Source: a virus. From it: a DNA stretch of 30,434 nt. Shown in pieces: positions 1-6,607 of this stretch. The DNA lies in the IMG/VR virus record IMGVR_UViG_3300028196_000054, positions 1 to 30,434 of that record. One strand, written 5' to 3'. A program made the translations under genes and the position numbers. How positions within the stretch are numbered: position 1 is the stretch's first letter; the number at the start of each line of letters is the position of its first letter. The notes below the pieces were generated by a model. The model was not told the origin of the DNA and did not search any database. It saw nothing but the letters and a program-made list of their open reading frames with translations.

Positions 1-467
1 AACAAATCGACTTGATTTTTAAACTTGTCAACAAACTCAAGTCGTTTCAAGTGTCCGGGAATCATTCTTTTATTAGAAGAAATCATCGAGACAAGTTTCA
101 TCTTTTCAAAGAGTTGCCTATCAACTACCCAAGGTGCAGCATTAGTTACCGAGTACATAAACTTTGGATATTTTTTACAAAGTTCTTTATCGCAACTAAT
201 AATCCCATCCACTCTGGAAGCAACAAAGTCATAGTTTGCAAGAATCCAATCATAGTAAGGTTTAATAATTTGCTTTGATTCTAGTAACCAAATGTATGTT
301 GGTCTATCATTTACCTTAGAAAATGGTTCTAATGCTCTCTGATTGACATAAAAGTCAACTTCACCAGAACCATCATATACCCAGTCAGTAAATTTTTGAT
401 CATTTTTATCAGAAGACGAAGGTTCTAATCTATCATTACAATAAAGATTAATCTTGAACTTCTTCAT
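1..467 (-). CDS. Glycosyltransferase, GT10 (fucosyltransferase)-like, 3' end cut off by window edge
   Basis: The minus-strand frame opens at the ATG at 467-465, overlaps the previous gene by 20 bases and stays open to base 1, so only about the first 155 residues are present. Visible segments include YIWLLESK and, near the edge, VSMISSNKRMIPGHLKR. A 'SxISSNK...GH..R' block is characteristic of the nucleotide-sugar-binding part of GT10 alpha-1,3-fucosyltransferases and related phage glycosyltransferases (family knowledge). It is the last gene of a sugar cassette with a GDP-mannose 3,5-epimerase and a PMI-type cupin, so a GDP-linked donor sugar is a reasonable inference. The acceptor is unknown. 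Another retaining or inverting glycosyltransferase family is possible. Confidence 0.62.
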   Translation of the reverse strand, partial: MKKFKINLYCNDRLEPSSSDKNDQKFTDWVYDGSGEVDFYVNQRALEPFSKVNDRPTYIWLLESKQIIKPYYDWILANYDFVASRVDGIISCDKELCKKYPKFMYSVTNAAPWVVDRQLFEKMKLVSMISSNKRMIPGHLKRLEFVDKFKNQVDL

Positions 468-672
468 CAACCTCGTCCTTTTTCTTATTGAAACCAAATG
501 GACCTTCTTTTTCTTCCATCTTAAATCTCAGTGCAACTGTACCAACAGCTTCCATGCATTTCAGAATGTCTTCTGATCTAGCACCTTCACCAAGTTCTTT
601 GGCAACGTACCAGTACTTAGGCCAGAATGTTTCTCCTGCCTTTTCGTAATCTTCAAGTGTTAGTAGTTTCAT
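448..672 (-). CDS. Small hypothetical protein, 74 aa
   Basis: The start codon overlaps the stop of the upstream epimerase gene (TGATG), and the end overlaps the glycosyltransferase start by 20 bases, so it is embedded in a coupled operon. The protein is soluble-looking, with an aromatic patch (FWPKYWYVAKEL) and a highly charged tail rich in K, D and E. I see no catalytic motif, signal peptide or membrane segment. Its place between an epimerase and a glycosyltransferase suggests a role with the sugar cassette, but similar small acidic proteins occur widely in cyanophages without known function. Confidence 0.75.
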   Translation of the reverse strand: MKLLTLEDYEKAGETFWPKYWYVAKELGEGARSEDILKCMEAVGTVALRFKMEEKEGPFGFNKKKDEVDEEVQD

Positions 673-1523
673 CAGTACCCGTACTCCTTTTTCATTTCAT
701 TAAATACATTTTGAATTCCAACCTGGAGAGTTGTTTTAGGTAACCACCAACCAGTGATGAAATTATCTGCCTCGTTTCTCTTATCTTTTTGTACACTATC
801 TTTTGCAAGACCAGGACTAATTTTTATTTCCCTATTGATAATATTAAATTGTCCTTGAATAATACTAGCAACTTCTGAAATAGTCGCAGTATTAAAAGAC
901 GTAATATGAAGAGGGTCTTCTGATTTAAAGTCTGTGAAGTTCTCCATCACAGTCTCTAGTGCCTCACAGCAGTCCTCGGCATACAAGAACTGACGTTCCT
1001 CTGTACCATCTGTCATCATCTCAAAATCACCTTCTTCAAATCCTTTACGGATGAAGTCTGTAATTACATGTGCTTTATCGTGATCATTTTCAATACCATA
1101 AACATTCCAGAACTTAACAGTCAGTCCTTTAAGTGCAGTAGTATAAAGTTCACCAACACGTTTCATTACACCATAAGGTGAGTAACTCATATTACTCATC
1201 TGAGATGATGCAAATACAAATCTCTTATTATACTTCTCTAGCAAACCAAAAACATTTGCCATGAGACGAGTATTATTATCAATAAACTGAAAGGTGTTTT
1301 GATATTTTTTAAGATACCTAGATCCACCTACATCAAAGGCAAGGAAGAATACAAAGTCTGCTTGCTTGATACAGGACTCCAACCAGGTACTAGGGATTAC
1401 TGTGAGGTTATACTGTGGTCCAAGGTTCTTATCATATTCAATAACTTCATGACCTTTCTTACGAAGATATTCAGTTAAGTAAGCACCAATCTGTCCACTG
1501 GAACCTAGATTTAAAATTTTCAT
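672..1523 (-). CDS. NAD(P)-dependent sugar epimerase/dehydratase (extended SDR)
   Basis: A 283-residue Rossmann-fold protein. It begins with the nucleotide-binding glycine motif LGSSGQIG (residues 6-13) and carries the catalytic YGVMK (YxxxK) after an FASSQMS strand, the pattern of extended short-chain dehydrogenases that act on nucleotide sugars. The C-terminal half has a typical substrate-domain segment (ERQFLYAEDCCEAL). These enzymes oxidise the sugar at C4 and then epimerise, dehydrate or reduce it. The exact substrate cannot be read from the motifs. The start at 1523 follows the FkbM-like gene by 8 bases without a clear Shine-Dalgarno site. The neighbouring GDP-mannose 3,5-epimerase makes a GDP-sugar a plausible substrate. 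Confidence 0.85.
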   Translation of the reverse strand: MKILNLGSSGQIGAYLTEYLRKKGHEVIEYDKNLGPQYNLTVIPSTWLESCIKQADFVFFLAFDVGGSRYLKKYQNTFQFIDNNTRLMANVFGLLEKYNKRFVFASSQMSNMSYSPYGVMKRVGELYTTALKGLTVKFWNVYGIENDHDKAHVITDFIRKGFEEGDFEMMTDGTEERQFLYAEDCCEALETVMENFTDFKSEDPLHITSFNTATISEVASIIQGQFNIINREIKISPGLAKDSVQKDKRNEADNFITGWWLPKTTLQVGIQNVFNEMKKEYGY

Positions 1524-1531
1524 AGTTTTTA

Positions 1532-2197
1532 TTAAGCAGTTAATGTTTCACCCACACCTGGGTCTTCACCTTTCAATCTCCAGTAACAATCAAACTCTGG
1601 GTCTTCTGGTGGAATATTTTCTTCAGTCACAATTTTACCGTTATGACAACCTAAACTTGCATGAACAAGATCAAAGTTTTTGGATAGAAGTTCTTTAAAT
1701 CCAGAAAGTCTATTTTCAAGTCCATGGTATATATTTTGTTTGTTGCCATGAGTTTCCAAAAACAACTCACCAATATTCCCGTCATTAACCCAATCTTTGA
1801 TGGTTGTAAGAACATTTAAGTCACTACCTTGGCAATCCGAATAATAAAGATTAATAACCTCTACACCTTCTTTCTTTAAATAGTCCGCAAGATTAATTGT
1901 TTTAACAGTAATCTCTTTTATAACTTCAGCATTATATCCATGAAAGTCTTTAAATTCCTTGATACCATCACCAAGACTACTAGCAACTCGGTTACCAGTT
2001 ACATAGAAATTTGCTTCTCCATCTTCCAATGAACAAGCAGCATTCACAAGAGTAAACTTGGGATTATTTGAATATCTATTAGAAAGAGATTCAAACATTT
2101 CTGGGTCTGGTTCAAAAGCATAAACTTTATCAAAATTACCAGCAACTTGTCCTAAGGAATGCCCAACATTTGCACCAACATAAACTAGTGTAGTCAT
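1532..2197 (-). CDS. FkbM-family SAM-dependent methyltransferase
   Basis: A protein of 221 residues that starts directly with the SAM-binding loop VYVGANVGHSLGQ and has the acidic EPDPE that binds the adenosine ribose, followed by a Ser/Asn-rich central region. This is the layout of FkbM-type O-methyltransferases, often found in glycan clusters. Two adjacent ATGs (2200 and 2197) follow the Shine-Dalgarno AGGAGG, which lies within the end of the upstream gene. I chose the second ATG for its spacing, and it shares a base with the upstream stop. The likely role is methylation of a sugar hydroxyl, inferred from the cassette. The substrate is not known. Confidence 0.83.
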   Translation of the reverse strand: MTTLVYVGANVGHSLGQVAGNFDKVYAFEPDPEMFESLSNRYSNNPKFTLVNAACSLEDGEANFYVTGNRVASSLGDGIKEFKDFHGYNAEVIKEITVKTINLADYLKKEGVEVINLYYSDCQGSDLNVLTTIKDWVNDGNIGELFLETHGNKQNIYHGLENRLSGFKELLSKNFDLVHASLGCHNGKIVTEENIPPEDPEFDCYWRLKGEDPGVGETLTA

Positions 2198-2892
2198 CAT
2201 ACCTCCTGAACAATCCACACAGTCTGAACATGAGGATATGAGTTACCATTCTGTAACAGTTTGGTCATCTTAATTCCCCACTCATCAATGATTTCTTTGT
2301 GTGCTCTAGATTCCCCATACTTAAAAGTATCAAAATCTGGAGTCCCACCCCAGTCATCATAACCTATAATTGTTCCTGGGACAATCAATTTATTCTCCAT
2401 CAAGTAATTAAAAGCATACTTTGTTGGAGAATAAATGTCTAAATCAAAATCAACATAGAATGCTGGTTTCAAATCCTCCTGCTTAGATAGTGTTTCTTCT
2501 ACCAGTCCAGCAACAACATTTACTTTTGTTGGATTATTTCCCATATCCAAAACATTTTGTGCTTTCTCTCTAACTACTTCTGCACATTCTTCTGGTGTTT
2601 TGAGAGTTTCATCATAAGACATTACGTTAAACTCGTCTGGAAGAATATCTGGATTCCATGAGTCCTGGAAAATAGGTTCAGCAGTTTCTTTGGGCATACC
2701 ACTGAATACATCAAATCCATGAAATTTATTCACATGAATTTTATGCTTATTGAAAAGAGCAGAAAGTTCAACCATGGAGTCACCACGGAAGACACCAAAT
2801 TCGTATATATCGAAATTCTTTAAATCTTTTTTATCAAAAGTATTATAGTCATTGATAACAATGTCCATAGTACTGCGTCTCCAACTAGGCAT
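2197..2892 (-). CDS. TylF/MycF-like macrocin O-methyltransferase family protein
   Basis: A protein of 231 residues. IYEFGVFRGDSM is the SAM-binding loop, FHGFDVFSGMP the next strand and loop, and VDFDLDIYSPTKYAF with GTIIGYDDWGG the later metal/SAM pocket region. This order matches the TylF/MycF family, which methylates hydroxyls on deoxysugars. The ATG at 2892 is preceded by GGAGG seven bases upstream, inside the end of the epimerase gene. It is one of two adjacent methyltransferases of different families in this glycan cassette, suggesting that two positions or two substrates are methylated (inference). Confidence 0.82.
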   Translation of the reverse strand: MPSWRRSTMDIVINDYNTFDKKDLKNFDIYEFGVFRGDSMVELSALFNKHKIHVNKFHGFDVFSGMPKETAEPIFQDSWNPDILPDEFNVMSYDETLKTPEECAEVVREKAQNVLDMGNNPTKVNVVAGLVEETLSKQEDLKPAFYVDFDLDIYSPTKYAFNYLMENKLIVPGTIIGYDDWGGTPDFDTFKYGESRAHKEIIDEWGIKMTKLLQNGNSYPHVQTVWIVQEV

Positions 2893-2894
2893 CT

Positions 2895-3953
2895 TCAGTC
2901 CTCCAGTGATTTATAAAGAATTTGTTCTTGAATCCATTCGTATGTTTTACGAATACCTTCTTCAAGTGTTTGAGCATAATCCCATCCAAGTTCCCTACGT
3001 ATCACATCATTATTAGAGTTGCGTCCACGAACTCCAAGAGGTCCATCAATATGAATCTTAGAGACTTCTTTACCGGAAACCTTAGCAGCAGTCTCTACAA
3101 GTTGATTGATGGTAACCATCTCTTCAGAACCAATATTAACTGGTCCCATGAAGTCGGAGTCCATCAATCTTCTAGTTGCTTCGATGCACTCATCGACATA
3201 GAGGAAGGATCTGGTTTGTTCACCGTCTCCCCATACTTCAATAGCACCCCCACCATCTGGGAGATATGCCACTTTTCTACATATCGCAGCAGGAGCCTTT
3301 TCTCTCCCCCCATCCCATGTACCCTCTGGTCCGAAGATATTATGATATCTAGCAACACGGACAGGAATTTGGTGGTTACGATTGTAAGCAAAATATAAAC
3401 GCTCACTAAAAAGTTTTTCCCAACCGTATTCAGAGTCTGGATTGGCAGGATAAGCAGAAGACTCCCGACAATCAGGATTATTGGGATCAAGTTGGTTATG
3501 CTCAGGATACATGCAAGCAGAACCAGAATAGAAAATTTTAGTATCGTTTTTTTCACATCTTTCATTCAATTTACGTTGTTCTTCAAGAACATTTAGATTA
3601 ATACTAACAGAGTTATGCATGATATCTGCATCATTTTCACCACTGAAAACAAAACCAGCACCACCCATATCAGCAGCAAACTGATAGATTTCATCGAATG
3701 GAGCAATGTAACGTTCGGGTACAGAGTTATAAAAGTTTCCCAAATACCCCTTGAATCCAAGAACTCGTTTCACAAAAGTTACGTCACGAAGGTCTCCCTG
3801 AACAAACTCATTTGCTTCTGTCTCAGAGAACTCTGGACGTTTAAGGTCTACTCCTCGGACCCAATACCCTTCAGAACGAAGTCGTCTAACCATATGACTT
3901 CCAATAAATCCACCAGCACCTAGAACAAGTGCTGTCTTCTTATATTCACTCAT
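2895..3953 (-). CDS. gme: GDP-mannose 3,5-epimerase
   Basis: A 352-residue extended SDR that follows the plant GDP-mannose 3,5-epimerase pattern closely. The NAD site LGAGGFIG is at residues 11-18, followed by AADMGGAGFVFS, the active-site block SGSACMYPE (the Cys acts as an acid/base in the family), YGWEK at 176-180 (YxxxK), HNIFGPEGTWDGGREKAPAA, WGDGEQTRSF and GVRGRNSNN. The family converts GDP-D-mannose to GDP-L-galactose or GDP-L-gulose. All the family-specific blocks are intact, so I expect activity. The gene heads the left-hand cassette, immediately downstream of a sigma70-like promoter and a terminator hairpin. No clear Shine-Dalgarno site precedes the ATG. Confidence 0.9.
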   Translation of the reverse strand: MSEYKKTALVLGAGGFIGSHMVRRLRSEGYWVRGVDLKRPEFSETEANEFVQGDLRDVTFVKRVLGFKGYLGNFYNSVPERYIAPFDEIYQFAADMGGAGFVFSGENDADIMHNSVSINLNVLEEQRKLNERCEKNDTKIFYSGSACMYPEHNQLDPNNPDCRESSAYPANPDSEYGWEKLFSERLYFAYNRNHQIPVRVARYHNIFGPEGTWDGGREKAPAAICRKVAYLPDGGGAIEVWGDGEQTRSFLYVDECIEATRRLMDSDFMGPVNIGSEEMVTINQLVETAAKVSGKEVSKIHIDGPLGVRGRNSNNDVIRRELGWDYAQTLEEGIRKTYEWIQEQILYKSLED

Positions 3954-3987
3954 TTTTTAATCAAAAATTTGATAACACGTAGTATAT

Positions 3988-4016
3988 ATTATACTAAAAA
4001 AGAGAGGTCTTGTAAA
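3988..4016 (-). promoter_or_regulatory. Sigma70-like promoter for the sugar cassette
   Basis: On the minus strand TTTACA (4016-4011) and a perfect TATAAT (3993-3988) are separated by exactly 17 bases, 35 bases upstream of the GDP-mannose epimerase ATG. One base departs from the host consensus. T4-like cyanophages use host sigma70-type promoters early in infection (established), so this cassette may be expressed early. The spacer contains one arm of the terminator hairpin. Confidence 0.6.
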
Positions 4017-4025
4017 CCTCTCTTT
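3999..4025 (-). terminator. Intrinsic terminator upstream of the sugar cassette
   Basis: A 10-bp perfect stem (4016-4025 with 3999-4008) has a 7-base loop. On the minus strand the stem ends in a T run of six. It would end transcription from the tRNA/cupin region. It overlaps the -35 element and spacer of the promoter for the next gene. Confidence 0.75.
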
Positions 4026-4102
4026 AATAATATATTCAGGCTCGCCACCAATTTTATTATTTCAGTTGCTAAATTGGAAAACAACCACACGGAAGGGTTC
4101 GA

Positions 4103-4189
4103 TTAAATGAGCTCCACCACTATGTCTTTAACTGGAACATAGAAACCAGGCGGCAACGTAATCACCCGCACCAGTACTTTTAAAGTCAA
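4103..4189 (-). CDS. Possible 28-aa microprotein
   Basis: A short minus frame runs from a TTG at 4189, overlapping the cupin stop codon (TTGA), to TAA at 4105-4103. The peptide contains VLVRVITLPPGFYVPVKDIV, whose strand/turn composition looks more like protein than chance translation. There is no clear Shine-Dalgarno site and the start codon is non-standard, so this is tentative. The region from here to 4026 otherwise shows only a weak 7-bp inverted repeat. Confidence 0.3.
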   Translation of the reverse strand: MTLKVLVRVITLPPGFYVPVKDIVVELI

Positions 4190-4530
4190 TCCGTGACTCG
4201 ATTGTAATCATCTTGCAATCTCACTATATCATGTTCATAGCATTCACCCCTTTGCACTTCAAGAAAAGTAATTCCCTCAGTACCACCTTGAAGTCTATGA
4301 ATAGTTTCTTTAGGTATAAAAAAAGAATCTTCTGGGTATACTTCTTTTAATTCACTATCAATAGTAATAGTTCCTGTTCCGGAAAGTATATACCAAAACT
4401 CATCTCTCTTAAAATGTTTTTGAAGAGAGAATCTTTGAAGGGGTTTAATATGTATCTTTTTTATAACAAGATTATGATGTCTTTCATAATCAAGATACCA
4501 TCCCCAGGGCTTACCTACAATGCTTGACAT
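4186..4530 (-). CDS. Cupin, mannose-6-phosphate isomerase (type II, C-terminal domain) family
   Basis: A 114-residue single-domain cupin. It starts with GKPWGWY, then KPLQRFSLQKHFKRDEFWYILSG (the metal-binding H..R.E pattern), FFIPKETIHRLQGG (the second cupin motif with its His) and EVQRGECYEHDIVRLQDDYNR. These are the conserved blocks of the C-terminal isomerase half of bifunctional PMI/GMP enzymes, which interconvert fructose-6-phosphate and mannose-6-phosphate. The guanylyltransferase half is absent. The product would feed GDP-mannose, the substrate of the epimerase downstream, so the two genes fit one pathway. A TATAAAATA element lies 10-15 bases before the ATG. Confidence 0.85.
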   Translation of the reverse strand: MSSIVGKPWGWYLDYERHHNLVIKKIHIKPLQRFSLQKHFKRDEFWYILSGTGTITIDSELKEVYPEDSFFIPKETIHRLQGGTEGITFLEVQRGECYEHDIVRLQDDYNRVTD

Positions 4531-4591
4531 AGTTTATTTTATACGAGAGGGGGGTCCCGACCAGGGCAGGTTTAGGGTCTATCCGAGACCA

Positions 4592-4664
4592 TGCTTCCTG
4601 TGAGGATCGAACTCACCTTAGGCAAATTATGAGTTTGCTGCATTCACCAGATTGCTAAGGAAGC
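4592..4664 (-). tRNA. tRNA with CAU anticodon (elongator Met, or Ile if lysidine-modified)
   Basis: A 73-base cloverleaf on the minus strand. The acceptor stem GCTTCCT/AGGAAGC is fully paired with discriminator A. The anticodon stem GCAAA/TTTGC encloses loop CTCATAA (anticodon at 4631-4629), and the T arm is GTGAG-TTCGATC-CTCAC. The CCA end is not encoded. The fully paired first acceptor position and the lack of GGG pairs in the anticodon stem argue against an initiator tRNA. Met and minor Ile cannot be separated without identity-element analysis. Confidence 0.9.
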
Positions 4665-4678
4665 AGATGTATATGCTA

Positions 4679-5026
4679 CTAATTATGCTTGAGTAAGTCA
4701 AGTGAATTGTGATTCCATTCACCAAGTGAAACAACTTGGTTTGTTTTGGTAATATACATTTTTACAATTCCATTTTTGTATTCTGGGATTGTCACTACAT
4801 AAAATAATGATTCGTAAATACCTTCTTTTTGTAATTTACCAATTCGATGACATCCATCTTCTAAAAGATAATATCCATTTTCAAAATCTATTATAACTCC
4901 TGGATATTGTGTGTCAACTCTTTCTATAAAATCTTTATGTGGTGGTGGATAACATATATTACTATGTTTTACAATAATAGGTTTCCTATCATCAGATATG
5001 AACTTATATGCTTCAGGGACCTTCAT
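4679..5026 (-). CDS. ParB/Srx-like small protein
   Basis: A 115-residue protein. The segment GYYLLEDGCHRIGKLQKEG (around residues 51-69) matches the 'DGxHR' block of the ParB/sulfiredoxin-like fold, in which the Arg binds nucleotide. It is followed by beta strands (LFYVVTI). Only this block is recognisable, so function is open: nucleotide binding, nuclease, or regulation. Its start overlaps the end of a Phd/YefM-like gene by 14 bases, and both follow a sigma70-like promoter, so they should be co-expressed. A toxin role for this protein is only a hypothesis. Confidence 0.6.
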   Translation of the reverse strand: MKVPEAYKFISDDRKPIIVKHSNICYPPPHKDFIERVDTQYPGVIIDFENGYYLLEDGCHRIGKLQKEGIYESLFYVVTIPEYKNGIVKMYITKTNQVVSLGEWNHNSLDLLKHN

Positions 5027-5204
5027 TATTTAAATCTCTATACATTTCAATTAATTCATTATCAGCAGGAAGCATTATAGCTTTATCTCCATTGGTATTT
5101 TTAACACCAATTGTTTCACCCTGTTCAACTCTTTCAAAAAGTTCTTCCCAGTTTTCTTCCCAATACTCCACAGAATAGTATTCAATATTTGGTTTATTTA
5201 TCAT
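5013..5204 (-). CDS. Phd/YefM-like small protein (antitoxin fold)
   Basis: A 63-residue protein. The core YYSVEYWEENWEELFERV, then QGETIGVKNTNGDKAIML, follows the Phd/YefM antitoxin pattern (SxxExxxxxxxLxxxVxxGExxxxxxxxGxxxxxL), with a charged C-terminal tail. In that family the N-terminus dimerises and binds DNA and the tail binds a toxin. Phage homologues may be stand-alone regulators. The next gene, overlapping by 14 bases, is ParB-like rather than a known Phd partner such as Doc or RelE. Confidence 0.65.
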   Translation of the reverse strand: MINKPNIEYYSVEYWEENWEELFERVEQGETIGVKNTNGDKAIMLPADNELIEMYRDLNNEGP

Positions 5205-5227
5205 AAAACCCAGTAGAACACTTCTAA

Positions 5228-5256
5228 ATTATAACACATCCTACGTTAAATGTCTA
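5228..5256 (-). promoter_or_regulatory. Sigma70-like promoter for the Phd/ParB-like pair
   Basis: Minus strand TAGACA (5256-5251), 17-base spacer, perfect TATAAT (5233-5228) preceded by TGTGT, which resembles an extended -10. It lies 24 bases upstream of the Phd-like ATG. The -35 overlaps the stop codon of the previous gene. This suggests early expression by host RNA polymerase. Confidence 0.6.
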
Positions 5257-5508
5257 TGAGTTTCTTTCTTTATTTTCTCTTGCAATTTTAATACGTTTTC
5301 TCAAATAATCTTCAGTCATCATTTGGTACTTTGCATACTCTGGTTTTATTCTATTCATTACTGTAGACCATCCACTATTTCTATCAGTATGTCTACGTCT
5401 AATAAATGCATCATAAATTAAAAGTTCTGCTTCATCTACTGTCATCCAGGTATGCACTTTAGTCAAATTTATAGCATCTTGTTTTATATAATTAAAAAAA
5501 TCATTCAT
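5254..5508 (-). CDS. Small hypothetical protein, 84 aa
   Basis: A mostly helical, basic C-terminus (DYLRKRIKIARENKERN) and an N-terminal part with VHTWMTVDEAELLIYDAFIRRR. I see no cysteines, membrane segment or known motif. It lies 12 bases downstream of the 2OG oxygenase gene and probably shares its transcript. DNA or RNA binding through the basic helices is possible, but nothing visible proves it. Confidence 0.65.
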   Translation of the reverse strand: MNDFFNYIKQDAINLTKVHTWMTVDEAELLIYDAFIRRRHTDRNSGWSTVMNRIKPEYAKYQMMTEDYLRKRIKIARENKERNS

Positions 5509-5520
5509 AGCAAGATATGT

Positions 5521-6051
5521 TCATTTTAGTACGAGTTTCCAAGCAACTGTTTTACGCAGACCTGTAAATGATCTAGATGTTCCTTCTGCTCTATGGAGAA
5601 TATTCCCAGGGAATATTATTGCTGAGTTAGGAACAAACTCAGAGTAATGATATGTATCACCTATCTCAAATACTGTCTTACCATCCCACTCTTGTTCCCA
5701 ACTATCATTAGCATAAAGAAGAAATGTTCTGCCTTGGTCATTGCCATAATCCTTATGAAAAGTACCAGAAGTGCCAAATGGATGACCATTGCAATAAAGA
5801 GCAGTTAATTCATATTTTTGATTAGTCTTTTCCTCAATGATGTTTAGAAGATATTCGGTGAAGAAAGAGTCGTCACCCAAGTGCATCATCCAAAATGGTA
5901 TATTTCTCTTCGGATGTCCTGGTCGATATGAACCATGACCATATTCCCATTTTGGTTGATTCAATTTCTCAAGTATCAACATGAAATCTTTGGGTGAGAA
6001 AAAATTATCATACCTTACAATATTATTCATTTTTTCACTTTGTTGCTTCAT
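5521..6051 (-). CDS. 2-oxoglutarate/Fe(II)-dependent oxygenase
   Basis: A protein of 176 residues. The iron ligands HKD (His99, Asp101) and His153 (NILHRAEG), plus the 2OG-binding Arg in GLRKTVAWK, form the HxD...H...R set of this superfamily in the correct order on a double-stranded beta helix. I placed the start at the ATG (6051) that overlaps the upstream stop as TAATG; a longer open frame runs to 6090. T4-like cyanophages carry several such oxygenases whose substrates are unknown. Hydroxylation of protein, nucleobase or lipid are all possible. Confidence 0.85.
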   Translation of the reverse strand: MKQQSEKMNNIVRYDNFFSPKDFMLILEKLNQPKWEYGHGSYRPGHPKRNIPFWMMHLGDDSFFTEYLLNIIEEKTNQKYELTALYCNGHPFGTSGTFHKDYGNDQGRTFLLYANDSWEQEWDGKTVFEIGDTYHYSEFVPNSAIIFPGNILHRAEGTSRSFTGLRKTVAWKLVLK

Positions 6052-6188
6052 TAGTCTAATCCCAATTCTTTCAAGTAATCTATCCACCACTGTGGATCTT
6101 TATTTATTCTCCAGTTAGGAATAGGTTTACCTTGCTCTATAACATAGTATTCATACAAAGCATCATTTATAGTCTGTGCGATTTCCAT
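6051..6188 (-). CDS. Small hypothetical protein, 45 aa
   Basis: The frame is open from 6296, but the ATG at 6188 is the convincing start because GAGGAAGAGG lies just before it and the overlap with the upstream gene falls to 26 bases. The Shine-Dalgarno is built from the acidic codons (DDEEEEY) of that upstream gene. The protein contains ALYEYYVIEQGKPIPNW and ends PQWWIDYLKELGLD. It is tryptophan-rich for its size. No function is recognised. It is coupled to the 2OG oxygenase by TAATG. Confidence 0.7.
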   Translation of the reverse strand: MEIAQTINDALYEYYVIEQGKPIPNWRINKDPQWWIDYLKELGLD

Positions 6189-6372
6189 ATTCCTCTTCCT
6201 CATCGTCAACGTCTGCATATACATCTTCCAAGTAGGGTCCTCTTTTCCTTGAAGGTTCTTTTCTGACATAATTCTGTTCTTCGTTAACTGCTTCAACCCA
6301 AACAGTAAGTTTCATTACTATGAATATGATAATAAGTGGTAAAAAACACCCAAATAAGACTATCGAATTCAT
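6163..6372 (-). CDS. Small single-pass membrane protein, 69 aa
   Basis: The N-terminal hydrophobic stretch IVLFGCFLPLIIIFIVM (about residues 4-20) is a likely membrane anchor. It is followed by a charged cytoplasmic-type tail with a basic part (RKEPSRKRG) and a very acidic run (DVDDEEEEY). The start codon overlaps the stop of the 51-aa gene (ATGA), with AGGAGGAG a few bases upstream. Its function is unknown. Small anchored proteins of this kind in phages include lysis accessory and superinfection-exclusion factors, but nothing specific is visible here. Confidence 0.65.
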   Translation of the reverse strand: MNSIVLFGCFLPLIIIFIVMKLTVWVEAVNEEQNYVRKEPSRKRGPYLEDVYADVDDEEEEYGNRTDYK

Positions 6373-6524
6373 TCTTTTTTTTCTCCTCCTAGATAATTCG
6401 ATAGTGGATCTACTTTATTTGCCACTATGGAACATGCTCTTTTATAAAACATATTATCAGTATTACCAGATTCCTCAAAAGTTTCCTTTACTCTTACCCA
6501 ATTTTCGTAGGTGTGCTTATCCAT
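6369..6524 (-). CDS. Small hypothetical protein, 51 aa, start codon inside a hairpin
   Basis: A short minus frame (MDKHTYENWVRVKE...GGEKKE) ending in a TGA that overlaps the next ATG. Well-formed helical composition and coupling at both ends support a real gene. It has a compact soluble helix-rich look with no known motif. Its ATG is the last three bases of one arm of a 21-bp perfect inverted repeat, and no Shine-Dalgarno site is visible, so translation should depend on that structure. Confidence 0.7.
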   Translation of the reverse strand: MDKHTYENWVRVKETFEESGNTDNMFYKRACSIVANKVDPLSNYLGGEKKE

Positions 6525-6580
6525 AGAGTTTATTTGATTATTTGATTATTATATTATTTAATAATCAAATAAACTCTATG
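6522..6580. repeat. 21-bp perfect inverted repeat containing a start codon
   Basis: Arms at 6522-6542 and 6560-6580 are exact reverse complements, with a 17-base AT-only loop. A partial duplication (TTTGATTA twice) allows an alternative inner pairing. On the minus strand the 3' arm ends exactly with the ATG of the 51-aa gene. No T run follows, so it is not a standard intrinsic terminator. Confidence 0.9.
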
Positions 6581-6607
6581 AAAACAAAATATGTTTATTT
6601 CATTACA

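Noticed and set aside
12-278. Plus-strand ORF at the left edge
   Set aside because: It lies opposite the GT10-like frame, which runs unbroken through the edge with recognisable motifs; the plus frame has no family features.
3164-3565. Hydrophobic minus ORF within the GDP-mannose epimerase gene
   Set aside because: It is a different frame of a gene whose family blocks are continuous; the hydrophobicity is a by-product of codon composition.
4038-4115. Possible tRNA or tRNA relic on the plus strand (GGTTCGATT and an ACCA-like end)
   Set aside because: Neither the T stem nor the acceptor stem pairs, and no anticodon arm can be placed.
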